From: Shinella sp. CPCC 101442 | Lineage (GTDB): Bacteria > Pseudomonadota > Alphaproteobacteria > Rhizobiales > Rhizobiaceae | Length of the DNA stretch: 64,000 nt | Assembly: GCF_024704725.1 (NCBI RefSeq) | Contig: NZ_JALIQS010000002.1 | Span: 744,001-808,000 of the forward strand | Reading direction: 5' to 3' | Shown here: positions 45,481-54,060 of the stretch, piece after piece | How positions within the stretch are numbered: position 1 is the first letter of the stretch | How the letters are laid out: each line of letters begins with the position of its first letter | Position numbers and translations under genes: made by a program | Notes under the pieces: model-generated | What the model was told of the DNA's origin: nothing | Databases searched by the model: none | The model's input: only the letters and a program-made list of their open reading frames with translations

Positions 45481-45741
45481 ATGACCAATCCTGCTGCTGC
45501 TCCCGGGCCTGACGTTTCCGCCCTGTCCTTCGAACAGGCCGTCGAGGAACTGGAAAAGATTGTCGCGGCGCTGGAACGCGGCGACGTTCCGCTCGACCGC
45601 TCCATCGAGATCTACGAGCGCGGCGAAGCCCTGAAGAAGCATTGCGAAACCCTGCTTTCCGCCGCCGAAAACCGCATCGAGAAGATCCGCCTCGACCGCG
45701 CCGGCAAGCCGCAGGGCACAGAGCCGCTCGACGGGGCGTGA
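45481..45741 (+). CDS. xseB: Exodeoxyribonuclease VII small subunit
   Basis: An 86-residue helical protein that caps the large subunit XseA and controls the single-strand exonuclease VII. The typical segments [19 protein letters not shown] (residues 16-34) and [18 protein letters not shown] (39-56) are present. The start ATG follows the deacetylase stop directly. XseA is not in this window. Confidence 0.95.
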   Translation: MTNPAAAPGPDVSALSFEQAVEELEKIVAALERGDVPLDRSIEIYERGEALKKHCETLLSAAENRIEKIRLDRAGKPQGTEPLDGA

Positions 45742-45744
45742 GCG

Positions 45745-46131
45745 TCAGAGCTGCGCGGCAATCGCGGCCTTGTCGATAACCGACCAGACATTGCGGATGC
45801 GCGCATCCTCGAATTCGTAGAAGACGTTTTCGGTGAACGACACCTTCCGGCCGTTGACCGGCAAGCCGAAGAGTTCGCCGACGGGCGTGCAGCTAAACAG
45901 CAGGCGACTGGCGACACGCGGCGGTTCGATCACCAGGAAATCGATGGCGAAATGCAGGTCCGGGATGGCGAGGAAGTCGCTTTCCAGCATGGTGCGATAG
46001 CCTGAAAGGCCGATGCGCTTGCCGTTGTAATGCGCGTCCTCGTGGACGAAGCTGTCGAGATTGTCCCAATCCTGCCTGTTGAGGCAGCCAATATAGCCGC
46101 GGTAGAGTGCTGCCAGGTCTTCGCTTGTCAT
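45745..46131 (-). CDS. SnoaL-like ester cyclase family protein
   Basis: A 128-residue SnoaL-like protein of the NTF2-like fold. It contains the early LNRQDWDNLDSFVHEDAHYN segment, the middle DLHFAIDFLVIE and the C-terminal FYEFEDARIRNVWSVID. Ester cyclases of this type are widespread, small and without clear roles in rhizobia. The frame is open upstream, but the ATG at 46131 (MTSEDLAALYRGY) is the best start. It is convergent with xseB. Confidence 0.82.
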   Translation of the reverse strand: MTSEDLAALYRGYIGCLNRQDWDNLDSFVHEDAHYNGKRIGLSGYRTMLESDFLAIPDLHFAIDFLVIEPPRVASRLLFSCTPVGELFGLPVNGRKVSFTENVFYEFEDARIRNVWSVIDKAAIAAQL

Positions 46132-46282
46132 GTTGTGGTTCCCTGCTTTCGGCCAATATGGCGCGTTGCGCGGTAAAGGCCAGAGGCGGGAAAGATTGAC
46201 CACACCGTCAACGTCAACCGCCCTATCCACACCCTGCCCCGCCCGCTAGCATGCCCTCACGAACCAACGACAGGAGGGTATC

Positions 46283-47206
46283 ATGAGCTTCTTTCCCGGA
46301 AAGGACCCCGAGGCCGGTGATGCGGCGGCGTGTGATGCGCTCGAGCACCTGATCATTCCGCGCACCAGCGATATCGGTGGGCTGGAGGTACGGCGCGCGC
46401 TGCCGACGGCCAAGCGCCGGCTGGTCGGTCCGTTCATCTTCTTCGACCGCATGGGGCCGGCGCTGCTCCGGGCCGGCGAGGCGATCGACGTCAAGCCCCA
46501 TCCGCATATCGGGCTTTCCACCGTCACCTATCTCTTCGACGGCGAGATCAAGCACCGCGACAGCCTCGGCACCGAAATGGTCATCGCGCCCGGCGACATC
46601 AACCTGATGACGGCAGGACGCGGCATCGTGCATTCGGAGCGCTCGCCGGAAAACCTTCGCGGCAAGCCGCAATCCATTTCCGGGCTGCAGACCTGGCTTG
46701 CGCTACCCGACAGCCATGAGGAAATGGCCCCGGTCTTTTCGCACACGACCAAAGCCGAGCTTCCAGCCTTTTCCGCCGACGGCATCACGGGGCGCACGAT
46801 CATCGGCAAATACGAGGGCCATGCCTCACCAGTCAGCGTTCCCACGGACACGCTCTATACCGACCTGATGCTGGCGCCCGGCGCCGCCGCGCCGCTCGCC
46901 GCGGATTGGGAAGAGCGCGCGGTCTATGTACTGTCAGGCACGCTGGATGTCGCCGGCGATGTCTTTGCCGCCGACCAGCTGCTCGTCTTCCGCGCCGGCG
47001 ACGCGATCACGCTGAAAGCCGGACCGGAGGGCTGTCACATCATGGTCTTCGGCGGCGCGGCGCTCGGTTCCAAACGCTACATCTGGTGGAACTTCGTCTC
47101 GTCCTCCAAGGAGCGCATCGAGCAGGCCAAGGAGGAATGGCGCACCGGCCGTTTCGACATCGTGCCCGGCGACGAGGAAGAATTCGTACCGCTTCCGGCC
47201 GGTTGA
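46283..47206 (+). CDS. Pirin family protein
   Basis: A 307-residue double-cupin protein. The N-terminal cupin has the metal-binding KPHPHIGLSTVTYLFDGEI (near residue 72) and IVHSERSPE (near 115), completing a His/Glu iron site; the C-terminal cupin starts near residue 190. Bacterial pirins include quercetinases and enzyme regulators; the role here is unknown. It has a GGAGGG site (46273-46278) before the ATG and a strong terminator after it. Confidence 0.93.
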   Translation: MSFFPGKDPEAGDAAACDALEHLIIPRTSDIGGLEVRRALPTAKRRLVGPFIFFDRMGPALLRAGEAIDVKPHPHIGLSTVTYLFDGEIKHRDSLGTEMVIAPGDINLMTAGRGIVHSERSPENLRGKPQSISGLQTWLALPDSHEEMAPVFSHTTKAELPAFSADGITGRTIIGKYEGHASPVSVPTDTLYTDLMLAPGAAAPLAADWEERAVYVLSGTLDVAGDVFAADQLLVFRAGDAITLKAGPEGCHIMVFGGAALGSKRYIWWNFVSSSKERIEQAKEEWRTGRFDIVPGDEEEFVPLPAG

Positions 47207-47239
47207 TATATAGCCGCGACGGAATGGAAAATTCGAGAG

Positions 47240-47269
47240 GGAGGCGCCGGCGAGGTGCCTCCTTTTTTT
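47240..47269 (+). terminator. Rho-independent terminator after the pirin gene
   Basis: GGAGGCGCC (47240-47248) and GGTGCCTCC (47254-47262) form a nine-pair stem with one G-T pair and a five-base loop, followed by seven T residues. It is a textbook terminator that isolates the arsR operon. Confidence 0.85.
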
Positions 47270-47273
47270 CATG

Positions 47274-47303
47274 TTGACTTATTCATAGCCATTCAGCTAT
47301 ATA
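47274..47303 (+). promoter_or_regulatory. Promoter and likely operator of the arsR operon
   Basis: TTGACT (47274-47279) and TATATA (47298-47303) are separated by 18 bases. The dyad ATAGC-N6-GCTAT (47285-47300) occupies the spacer and part of the -10, in a 5-6-5 arrangement typical of ArsR-type operators. A second ATAGCC copy lies downstream at about 47311. Repression by the encoded ArsR protein is expected. Confidence 0.65.
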
Positions 47304-47333
47304 AAAACCCATAGCCAACGAGGTATGGATCTA

Positions 47334-47657
47334 ATGGCTGAAGCCCATGACATGCTGTTCCGCACGCTTGCGGATCCGACCCGCCGGGCGCTTTTCGAGC
47401 GCCTGTGCCGCGAGGGGGAGAAGACGGTGGGGGCGCTGACGGCGCAGGCCGGCGTTTCGCAGCCGGTCGTTTCCAAACATCTTGGCCTGCTCAAACAGGC
47501 CGGCCTCGTGCGCGATCGCCACGAGGGGCGCCAGACGCACTACAGCGCGCAGCTTGGCGCGCTCACCCCGCTGGTCGACTGGACCAGCCAGATGGCGCGG
47601 TTCTGGGAGCAGCGATTCGACGATCTCGAAAATTTGCTGAGGAGAATGGATCAATGA
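47334..47657 (+). CDS. ArsR family transcriptional regulator
   Basis: A 107-residue repressor with a winged helix (GVSQPVVSKHLGLLKQAGLV as recognition region) starting MAEAHDMLFRTLADPTRR. It lacks the metal-binding cysteines of ArsR and belongs to the group found beside SRPBCC proteins. Two ATG codons are possible (47325 and 47334); I prefer the second because GAGG is too close to the first. It overlaps the next gene by four bases (ATGA) and lies directly under its own operator-like dyad. Confidence 0.88.
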   Translation: MAEAHDMLFRTLADPTRRALFERLCREGEKTVGALTAQAGVSQPVVSKHLGLLKQAGLVRDRHEGRQTHYSAQLGALTPLVDWTSQMARFWEQRFDDLENLLRRMDQ

Positions 47658-48082
47658 GCACCGCATCCGAGACACGCTCCGTCGTCGTCGAGCGCGACAT
47701 CGCCCACCCGCCGGAAAAGCTCTGGCGCGCCCTGACACAGCCGCACCTGATCTCGGAATGGCTGATGCGCAACGAGGATTTCCAACCCGTCGCCGGCCAT
47801 GCCTTCCGGCTCAGCGGCGACTGGGGCGGCGTCGATTGCGAGGTTCTGGCGGTCGAGCCCGGCAAGGCGCTGACCTATCGCTGGGATCATCCGCATGAAG
47901 ACCCGGCCTTCAATCTCCGCAGCGTGGTCAGCTTCACGCTGACACCGACGGCGACAGGCACGCGCCTGCGCATGGAGCAGACCGGCTTCCGGCCGGAGCA
48001 GAAGCAGGCCTTCGGCGGCGCACGCCACGGCTGGGAGGCACATTTCACGAACCTCGAGCGGGTTCTGGCGGGACTGGAATAG
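47654..48082 (+). CDS. SRPBCC (AHSA1-like) domain protein
   Basis: A 142-residue START-like fold protein of the AHSA1 group. The motifs VVVERDIAHPPEKLWRALTQ at the N terminus, the Trp of YRWDHPHEDP and the C-terminal HGWEAHFTNLERVLAGLE mark the family. ArsR-SRPBCC pairs are frequent in bacteria; ligand and function are unknown. It overlaps the arsR gene and is followed within 13 bases by a small membrane protein. Confidence 0.88.
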   Translation: MSTASETRSVVVERDIAHPPEKLWRALTQPHLISEWLMRNEDFQPVAGHAFRLSGDWGGVDCEVLAVEPGKALTYRWDHPHEDPAFNLRSVVSFTLTPTATGTRLRMEQTGFRPEQKQAFGGARHGWEAHFTNLERVLAGLE

Positions 48083-48094
48083 GGAGAAGCCGCG

Positions 48095-48301
48095 ATGAAC
48101 TGGAACCTCCTGATCCGTCAGGGCCACCGCTGGATTTCGATCCTCTTCACGCTCGCCGTCCTCGTCAACATCGCAGCGATGACGCGGGGGCAGCCGCCGA
48201 TCTGGGTCGGCCTGCTGGCGCTCTTTCCACTAATCCTGCTGCTCATGAGCGGCCTCTATCTCTTCGCCCTGCCCTATATCGGGCGGGCACGGCGCGGCTA
48301 G
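48095..48301 (+). CDS. Small membrane protein of the arsR operon
   Basis: A 68-residue protein with two hydrophobic helices (about residues 15-30 and 38-58) and a basic tail (GRARRG). GGGAGAAG lies upstream of the ATG. I do not recognise the family. Its position between the SRPBCC gene and the DUF1801 genes, with spacings of about ten bases, suggests cotranscription. Confidence 0.75.
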   Translation: MNWNLLIRQGHRWISILFTLAVLVNIAAMTRGQPPIWVGLLALFPLILLLMSGLYLFALPYIGRARRG

Positions 48302-48311
48302 GAGGCGAACC

Positions 48312-48722
48312 ATGAACGACAAACCGGTGCTGCTGTCCGGCGGCAATCCGCAAATCCCGAAAGGCTATGGCGACGGGCCGGTCCAGGCCTATATCGCAGC
48401 CATGCCGGGCTGGAAGAGCGATATCGGCCGCAGGCTTGATGCGCTGATCGAAAAGACCGTTCCCGGCGTGGCCAAGGCGGTGAAATGGAACTCGCCCTTT
48501 TATGGCGTGGAGGATGGCGGCTGGTTTGTCAGCTACCACTGCTTTGCCAAATACATAAAGCTGACCTTCTTTCGCGGCACCTCGCTCGATCCGGTCCCGC
48601 CGGTCGCGTCCAAGACCGCGGAAACACGCTATTTTCATGTTCACGAAGGCGAAGACCTCGACGAAGCGCTGCTTGCACGCTGGATCCGCCAGGCGGCCGC
48701 GCTTCCGGGCGAGCGCCTCTAA
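48312..48722 (+). CDS. DUF1801 domain protein
   Basis: A 136-residue soluble protein of the YdhG/DUF1801 family. Typical segments are YIAAMPGWKSDIGRRLDALI (near residue 29), WNSPFYGVEDGGWFVSYHCF and the middle YIKLTFFRG (IKLTFFRGTSLDP). Family members are small alpha/beta proteins of unknown function; Bacillus YdeI was linked to resistance in some reports, but I would not transfer it. It is followed 14 bases later by a second DUF1801 gene. Confidence 0.85.
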   Translation: MNDKPVLLSGGNPQIPKGYGDGPVQAYIAAMPGWKSDIGRRLDALIEKTVPGVAKAVKWNSPFYGVEDGGWFVSYHCFAKYIKLTFFRGTSLDPVPPVASKTAETRYFHVHEGEDLDEALLARWIRQAAALPGERL

Positions 48723-48736
48723 CCAAGGGTGGAACC

Positions 48737-49135
48737 ATGTTCACGAGCGAAACCGAATCCCCATCGATGCTGATCGACAAGCGCATTGCCGAATTGGCGG
48801 ACTGGCGCGGCGAAATGCTGGCGCGGCTGCGCGCCCTGGTGAAGGAAGCCGACCCCGACGTCACGGAGGAATGGAAATGGCGCGGCGTTCCCGTCTGGGA
48901 GCATGACGGCATCATCTGCACCGGCGAGACCTACAAGGCCGTGGTGAAGATGACCTTTGCCAAGGGCGCGTCGCTGGACGACCCCGCCGGTCTTTTCAAT
49001 TCCAGCCTCGAGGGAAACACCCGCCGGGCGATCGATTTTCACGAGGGCGAAGCAATCGATGCTGAGGCGCTGAAGGCGTTGATCCGCGCCGCGATCGACC
49101 TGAATCAGGCTGACCGCGCCAAGAAGAAGAAGTAA
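48737..49135 (+). CDS. Second DUF1801 domain protein
   Basis: A 132-residue DUF1801 protein, not very similar to the previous one. It has MLIDKRIAELADWRGEMLAR at the start and VTEEWKWRGVPVWEHDGII in the middle, followed by AVVKMTFAKGASL, and ends in a Lys-rich tail. The ATG at 48737 has a GGTGGAA site. Two unlike DUF1801 genes side by side within one ArsR-regulated run suggest a heteromeric or paired role, which is inference. Confidence 0.85.
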   Translation: MFTSETESPSMLIDKRIAELADWRGEMLARLRALVKEADPDVTEEWKWRGVPVWEHDGIICTGETYKAVVKMTFAKGASLDDPAGLFNSSLEGNTRRAIDFHEGEAIDAEALKALIRAAIDLNQADRAKKKK

Positions 49136-49363
49136 TCGCCCCCGGCGTTGCCGCCGGCGGCGTCCGCAAAATGCCTGAATTGTCTCGGAGAAGGCGGGGC
49201 TGCGTCGGTTTGCGTGGTATCAATCCGGCGAAATACGCTCTAGACTTGCCGAAACGGTTGAAATCGCGCGCCGCATTCTGCATGTGACAGCGTAAAACCG
49301 TAAGGTCCGGACCGGGCTCCGCGAGGGAGCCATGGCAAACGGGCGAGAAGACGAGGCAAGAGA

Positions 49364-51283
49364 GTGACACAGACGCCAGCCACCCCCCTGCTCGACAAGG
49401 TCCGCATTCCCGCAGACCTGAAGGCCGTGGACGATCGCGACCTGCCGCAGCTCGCCAGCGAGCTGCGCGCGGAAATGATCGACGCCGTCTCGCGCACGGG
49501 CGGCCATCTCGGCGCCGGCCTCGGCGTGGTGGAGCTCACCATCGCCATCCACAAGGTTTTCAACACACCCGACGACCGTCTGATCTTCGACGTCGGCCAT
49601 CAGTGCTATCCGCACAAGATCCTGACCGGCCGGCGCGACCGCATCCGGACGCTGCGCCAGGAAGACGGCCTTTCCGGCTTCACCCGCCGCGCCGAGAGCG
49701 AATACGACCCCTTCGGTGCGGCCCATTCCTCGACCTCGATTTCCGCCGGCCTCGGCATGGCCGTCGCGGCCGATCTCTCGGGCGAGAACCGCAATGTCAT
49801 CGCCATCATCGGCGACGGCGCGATGTCGGCCGGCATGGCCTATGAGGCGCTGAACAATGCCGGCGCGCTCGACGCGCGCCTGATCGTTATCCTCAACGAC
49901 AACGACATGTCGATCGCCCCGCCGACGGGCGCGATGAGCGCCTATCTGGCGCGCCTCGCCTCCGGCCGCACCTATATGGGCTTCCGCGAGTTCGGCAAGA
50001 AACTGACGGCCTATCTCGGCAAGAAGGTCGACCGGGCGATTACCCGCGCCGTCGAGCATGCGCGCGGCTATGTGACCGGCGGCACGCTGTTCGAGGAGAT
50101 GGGTTTCTATCATATCGGACCGATCGACGGCCATTCCTTCGACCACCTGCTGCCCGTGCTGCGCAATGTGCGCGACAATTCCAAGGGGCCGGTGCTGATC
50201 CATGTCGTGACGCAGAAGGGCAAGGGCTATCCGCCGGCCGAAGCCGCTGCCGACAAGTATCACGGCGTCAACACCTTCGACGTCATCACCGGCACGCAGG
50301 CCAAGGCCAAGCCGAATGCCCCCAGCTATACCTCGGTCTTCGGCGAAGCCCTGGTGCAGGAAGCCGGTTTCGACGAGAAGATCGTCGGCGTCACCGCCGC
50401 GATGCCCAACGGCACCGGTATCGACAAGCTCGCCGCCGCGTATCCCATGCGCACCTTCGACGTGGGCATTGCCGAGCAGCATGCCGTGACCTTCGCCGCC
50501 GGCCTTGCCGCCGAGGGCTACAAGCCGTTCTGCGCGCTCTATTCCACCTTCCTGCAGCGCGGCTACGACCAGGTGGTGCACGACGTTGCCATCCAGGGTC
50601 TGCCCGTGCGCTTCCCCATCGACCGCGCTGGTTTCGTCGGTGCCGACGGGCCGACCCATGCCGGCTCCTTCGACACGACCTACCTCGCCACCCTGCCCGG
50701 CTTCGTGGTGATGGCCGCCGCCGACGAGGCCGAACTCAAGCACATGGTGCGCACCGCCGCCGCCTATGACGACGGCCCGATTTCCTTCCGCTATCCGCGT
50801 GGCGAGGGCGTCGGCGTGGACATGCCCGTTCGCGGCGAAATCCTGGAAATCGGCAAGGGCCGCGTCGTCAAGCAGGGTTCGAAGGTGGCGCTGCTATCCT
50901 TCGGCACACGCCTTGCCGACTGTTTGCTCGCCGCCGAAGACCTCGACGCGGCAGGTCTTTCCACGACGGTCGCCGATGCGCGCTTCGCAAAACCGCTCGA
51001 CCACGACCTCATCCGCCAGCTCGCCCGCCACCACGAGGTGCTGATCACCATCGAGGAAGGCGCGGTCGGCGGCTTCGGCAGCCATGTGCTGCAGTTCCTC
51101 GCCATGGAAGGCCTGCTCGACCACGGGCTGAAGGTACGTCCGCTCGTGCTGCCGGATATCTGGATGGAGCAGGCCAAGCCCGAGGCGATGTATGCCAAGG
51201 CCGGTCTCGACCGCGCCGGCATCGTCTCCACCGTGTTCAACGCGCTCGGCCAGAAGGCCGTCGGGGTCGGCGCGGCGGGCTGA
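49364..51283 (+). CDS. dxs: 1-deoxy-D-xylulose-5-phosphate synthase
   Basis: A 639-residue thiamine-diphosphate enzyme for the first step of the non-mevalonate isoprenoid pathway. The ThDP motif is [18 protein letters not shown] (about residues 148-165), with the conserved substrate-binding His in [11 protein letters not shown], and the C-terminal transketolase segments include [16 protein letters not shown]. The start is a GTG at 49364 with a GAGGCAAGAG site. The 228 bases upstream hold no gene; they lack the pattern of a thiamine riboswitch. Confidence 0.97.
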   Translation: MTQTPATPLLDKVRIPADLKAVDDRDLPQLASELRAEMIDAVSRTGGHLGAGLGVVELTIAIHKVFNTPDDRLIFDVGHQCYPHKILTGRRDRIRTLRQEDGLSGFTRRAESEYDPFGAAHSSTSISAGLGMAVAADLSGENRNVIAIIGDGAMSAGMAYEALNNAGALDARLIVILNDNDMSIAPPTGAMSAYLARLASGRTYMGFREFGKKLTAYLGKKVDRAITRAVEHARGYVTGGTLFEEMGFYHIGPIDGHSFDHLLPVLRNVRDNSKGPVLIHVVTQKGKGYPPAEAAADKYHGVNTFDVITGTQAKAKPNAPSYTSVFGEALVQEAGFDEKIVGVTAAMPNGTGIDKLAAAYPMRTFDVGIAEQHAVTFAAGLAAEGYKPFCALYSTFLQRGYDQVVHDVAIQGLPVRFPIDRAGFVGADGPTHAGSFDTTYLATLPGFVVMAAADEAELKHMVRTAAAYDDGPISFRYPRGEGVGVDMPVRGEILEIGKGRVVKQGSKVALLSFGTRLADCLLAAEDLDAAGLSTTVADARFAKPLDHDLIRQLARHHEVLITIEEGAVGGFGSHVLQFLAMEGLLDHGLKVRPLVLPDIWMEQAKPEAMYAKAGLDRAGIVSTVFNALGQKAVGVGAAG

Positions 51284-51292
51284 ACGCCCGTC

Positions 51293-51802
51293 TCAGCTTG
51301 CCTGCTTTTCGCTGGCAATACGGTTCGCCGCCGCCCGAAGCGCCTCGGCGTCGATGCCCATGACCCGCAGCGCCCGCGCCGCGACACCATGCGGCATGCC
51401 GGCGACAATGGCCACGACATGGGCGCCGAGAAGCGGGCGGTGCGCCGCCCTGCCCTCTGCCAGTTTCTGCATGACCTCCTTTCCGGAAGGGGCAGCCTCG
51501 TAGAGCTTCTGCGTCGGCGTCGCCGGCACGGCAAATTCACCCGCGAGCGCTGGATCAAGGCCCACCAATTTCAAGCCGTCCGCATATTGCCGTTCGATGG
51601 CCTGGTGCAGGTTCGCAGGATCGGCGCCGACGGCCTCGAACGTGCGTTGTGCCGTGCCATCCGGCAGGTCGAGGGCGGCGAGCAGGAAATGCTCGGCACC
51701 GGGCTCCTTTTGACCTTCCTGGCGGGCGTGATGTTCTGCCCGTTCGCAGAGCGCCCTGATCGTGCCCATGCTTCCGAAACGTGCCTTGATGCTGCCGAAC
51801 AT
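51293..51802 (-). CDS. Stand-alone Clp N-terminal domain protein
   Basis: A 169-residue protein made of the Clp N-terminal (ClpA/ClpC-type) repeat only, with no ATPase or protease part. The two repeat segments RAEHHARQEGQKEPGAEHFLLAALDL-like (near 24-50) and the later HRPLLGAHVVAIVAGM are recognisable. In ClpC the N domain binds adaptors and substrates, so a free N domain could act as an adaptor or decoy. It follows the HTH gene by 11 bases, so both are in one operon. Confidence 0.8.
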   Translation of the reverse strand: MFGSIKARFGSMGTIRALCERAEHHARQEGQKEPGAEHFLLAALDLPDGTAQRTFEAVGADPANLHQAIERQYADGLKLVGLDPALAGEFAVPATPTQKLYEAAPSGKEVMQKLAEGRAAHRPLLGAHVVAIVAGMPHGVAARALRVMGIDAEALRAAANRIASEKQAS

Positions 51803-51813
51803 GGAAAAGCCTC

Positions 51814-52035
51814 CTATGGGGTTTCGTCGCCGGTCGCGACGTCCGAGAGGCGCTTGTGGGCGGCCTGCTTGGTGACGCCGAGGGCCTGCGCGATGCGTGC
51901 CCAGGACCAGCCCTGCTTCAGGGCCGAGCGCACCGCGCGCCGCTCCAGCCCGTCCGCCAGACGGCGAAGGGCGATCACCGCCGCGAAAGCGTTTTCGGGG
52001 TCATCGGGACCAGGCAGCGTGTTCAGATCGACCAT
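51814..52035 (-). CDS. Small helix-turn-helix regulator paired with Clp-N protein
   Basis: A 73-residue DNA-binding protein. The helix-turn-helix is at residues 38-65: LKQGWSWARIAQALGVTKQA then AHKRL. The N terminus (MVDLNTLPGPDDPENAF) is acidic. Two identical-type palindromes lie right upstream, GTCAAC-N4-GTTGAC, overlapping the promoter, so it very likely represses its own operon with the Clp N-domain gene. The transcript seems leaderless, and no ribosome-binding site is visible. Confidence 0.85.
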   Translation of the reverse strand: MVDLNTLPGPDDPENAFAAVIALRRLADGLERRAVRSALKQGWSWARIAQALGVTKQAAHKRLSDVATGDETP

Positions 52036-52036
52036 G

Positions 52037-52081
52037 CGTCAACGTTAGTTGACGACACATCATCTGTCAACCTTTGTTGAC
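52037..52081 (-). promoter_or_regulatory. Promoter with two palindromic operators for the HTH/Clp-N operon
   Basis: On the minus strand TTGACA (52070-52065) and TAACGT (52047-52042) are 17 bases apart. The palindromes GTCAACGTTAGTTGAC (52038-52053) and GTCAACCTTTGTTGAC (52066-52081) have the same 6-4-6 form and lie 28 bases apart. One covers the -10 and start, the other the -35. Six bases separate the -10 from the ATG, so a leaderless transcript is predicted. Confidence 0.75.
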
Positions 52082-52110
52082 GGCCCATGGACGGAAGCGA
52101 AGAAGCCCGC

Positions 52111-53124
52111 TTACTGCTGCGCGCCGCTCGGCTTCAGCAGCAGAATGTCGATCTCGTTGGTCGGCGTAAAATCGGTCGCCTTCATCTCGAAGGTCGTTGG
52201 ACCGATCTTCTTGACGCCCTTGCCGCAGAAGCTGACGAGGTTTTCCGGCGCGCCCTTGTCGATGGTGAGCGAAAATTCCTTGATCGGGCCGCCCCAGTTG
52301 GCGCCGGTCGACAGGATGTAGGAAATCCAGTTCTCGAAGAGATAGGGCTTTCCGGCCTGCATGTCCTTTTCCGCCTGCTGGGCGCGGCGCACGATCGCGT
52401 CTTCGATGCAGTAGCGCTTGACGTAGTCCTGATAGCGCTCGCCCTTGGGCTGGCCATCCTCCAGGAAGGAGATGCCCACCGTGCCGCCGACACTCGGCTT
52501 GTAGCGGTGCTGCACCGTCACCTCTCTGCCTGCCGGGAAGGTCGTGCGCCACCAGTAGACGGATTTCAGCGACCAGAGCGGCGTGCGGTAGTCCTTCATG
52601 CCGTTGCCATCGTTGTCATAGGTATCGATGAACATCAGGCCGCGGGCGATCCAGTCGGCGGCAACATCGTCTGGCAGCTTCTTCAGCGCTTCCTGCGCGG
52701 CCTTGGACATCGGAAGAAGCGGAATGCCCTGCCCCTTCAGGTCCTCCGTCACGTCGATGTCGGAGGAATAGGCCCGCTGCTGGAGCGTGACGGTCACCGC
52801 CTTGCCATCCTGCGCGGCGGTGAAGCCGAGATAGTTGTCCGTCTCGAAATCGTCGATCGCGATATTGGCATAGGGATCGCCGCCGATGTCTGGCATCGGA
52901 AAAGCGACGAGGCCGGACACGTCCTTGTCCGAGGTGTTGGTAAAAACGTAATCGACGCGGATTTCCGTGGGCGAAATGAACAGCGCCTCCTTGGTCATCT
53001 CAACCTCCGGCGTGCGCACGAAGGTGAGCCCGCCGGTCTTCAGCTCCGCCATCGTGTCGTTGGCAAGAGCCGGCGCGGCGAGCAGCGCGAGGAGAAGCGG
53101 CAAGTGGCGGAAAGCGTTTTTCAT
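52111..53124 (-). CDS. DUF4424 family periplasmic protein
   Basis: A 337-residue exported protein. A signal peptide (MKNAFRHLPLLLALLAAPALA) is followed by the DUF4424 domain: NDTMAELKTGGLTFVRTPEV, a long beta-rich region, and the late YCIEDAIVRRAQQ segment and GANWGGPIKEFSLTIDKG. Members are periplasmic, of unknown role. The start at 53124 fits the signal peptide. It is upstream of, and on the same strand as, the HTH regulator with a 75-base gap that holds that operon's promoter. Confidence 0.88.
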   Translation of the reverse strand: MKNAFRHLPLLLALLAAPALANDTMAELKTGGLTFVRTPEVEMTKEALFISPTEIRVDYVFTNTSDKDVSGLVAFPMPDIGGDPYANIAIDDFETDNYLGFTAAQDGKAVTVTLQQRAYSSDIDVTEDLKGQGIPLLPMSKAAQEALKKLPDDVAADWIARGLMFIDTYDNDGNGMKDYRTPLWSLKSVYWWRTTFPAGREVTVQHRYKPSVGGTVGISFLEDGQPKGERYQDYVKRYCIEDAIVRRAQQAEKDMQAGKPYLFENWISYILSTGANWGGPIKEFSLTIDKGAPENLVSFCGKGVKKIGPTTFEMKATDFTPTNEIDILLLKPSGAQQ

Positions 53125-53380
53125 TGTCGTCCTCGATACATCAAGGGTGCGATACCATCCGAATTCGCCGGCTGCTGCAAGCGGCGCGACGCGCTGTTTC
53201 AGGATTTCCGGCAATCCGCCGACCCAACACGCTACGATTGCGCATCTCCTCGAACGAGTTGATAATGATGAACGACAAAGAGCCGCTCCGCGTGGGCGAC
53301 ATTGTCTATGATGCGAAGGTCCACCGGGTCTCAACTGCCTTCCCAACCAACCGAAGTCAAAATCAATCGAGGACATTGCC

Positions 53381-53833
53381 ATGAATCCAGTTCGTCAGGC
53401 GCTCCTTGCCGCTCCCTTGGTCATCGCAGCCGTTATGCCCGCATTTGCGGATGAAAGCAGCGTCAATCAAACGATAGATCAGCAGTTGGGCGACCACACG
53501 AAGTACCAGACTGTCATCATCGCCCTGCAAAAGGCTGTCGCGGCGAAGGACGCCAAGGGCGTTGCCGCACTCGTCAGCTATCCGATCGGCGTCAAGGTCA
53601 ACGGGAAGGAGACCAACATCAAATCCGCCGCGGCGTTCGAGAAGCATTACAGCGCCATCATGACCCCTGAAATTACCAAGGCGGTCAACGACCAGAAATA
53701 CGAAGATCTTTTCGTCAACTACCAGGGCATCATGTTCGGCGACGGCCAGGTCTGGATCAACGGCATCTGCAAGGACGACGCCTGCAAGAATTTCGACGTG
53801 AAGGTGCAGACCATACAGGACGGCCCGAAATAA
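53381..53833 (+). CDS. Secreted protein of unknown function
   Basis: A 150-residue exported protein. It has a signal peptide (MNPVRQALLAAPLVIAAVMPAFA) and a mature domain of helices and strands with VAALVSYPIGVKVNGKETNI and GDGQVWINGICKDDACKNFD, holding two cysteines near the end. The pattern resembles an NTF2-like fold, but I cannot name the family with certainty. A short, weakly supported frame precedes it (see rejected items). Confidence 0.7.
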   Translation: MNPVRQALLAAPLVIAAVMPAFADESSVNQTIDQQLGDHTKYQTVIIALQKAVAAKDAKGVAALVSYPIGVKVNGKETNIKSAAAFEKHYSAIMTPEITKAVNDQKYEDLFVNYQGIMFGDGQVWINGICKDDACKNFDVKVQTIQDGPK

Positions 53834-54060
53834 TCCGGCTCACCGCCCTCCTCATGGGGCCATGACGCGCCCTTGGGAATCGACCACGGCGAACGCGACG
53901 ATGCTGCGAAAATTCGCCGTGGCGAGGTCCGGAACATCGGATGCACCCTTTTTCAACCATCCCGTTTTGCAACCGCGTAACCACATCCCTTGGCCGTTCC
54001 GAAACCTCCGGCTGCTAGGGTCTTTCCAACGAAAAGAAAGACCGGACAGGGATTTTCACC

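Noticed and set aside
49136-49363. Possible thiamine riboswitch before dxs
   Set aside because: I do not see the conserved CTGAGA and GAACCTGATC-type segments; the GC-rich hairpins present are not specific.
53265-53384. Short frame starting MMNDKEPLRVGDIVYD
   Set aside because: It is only 39 residues, has no good ribosome-binding site and no recognisable domain, and overlaps the start of the next gene in another frame.
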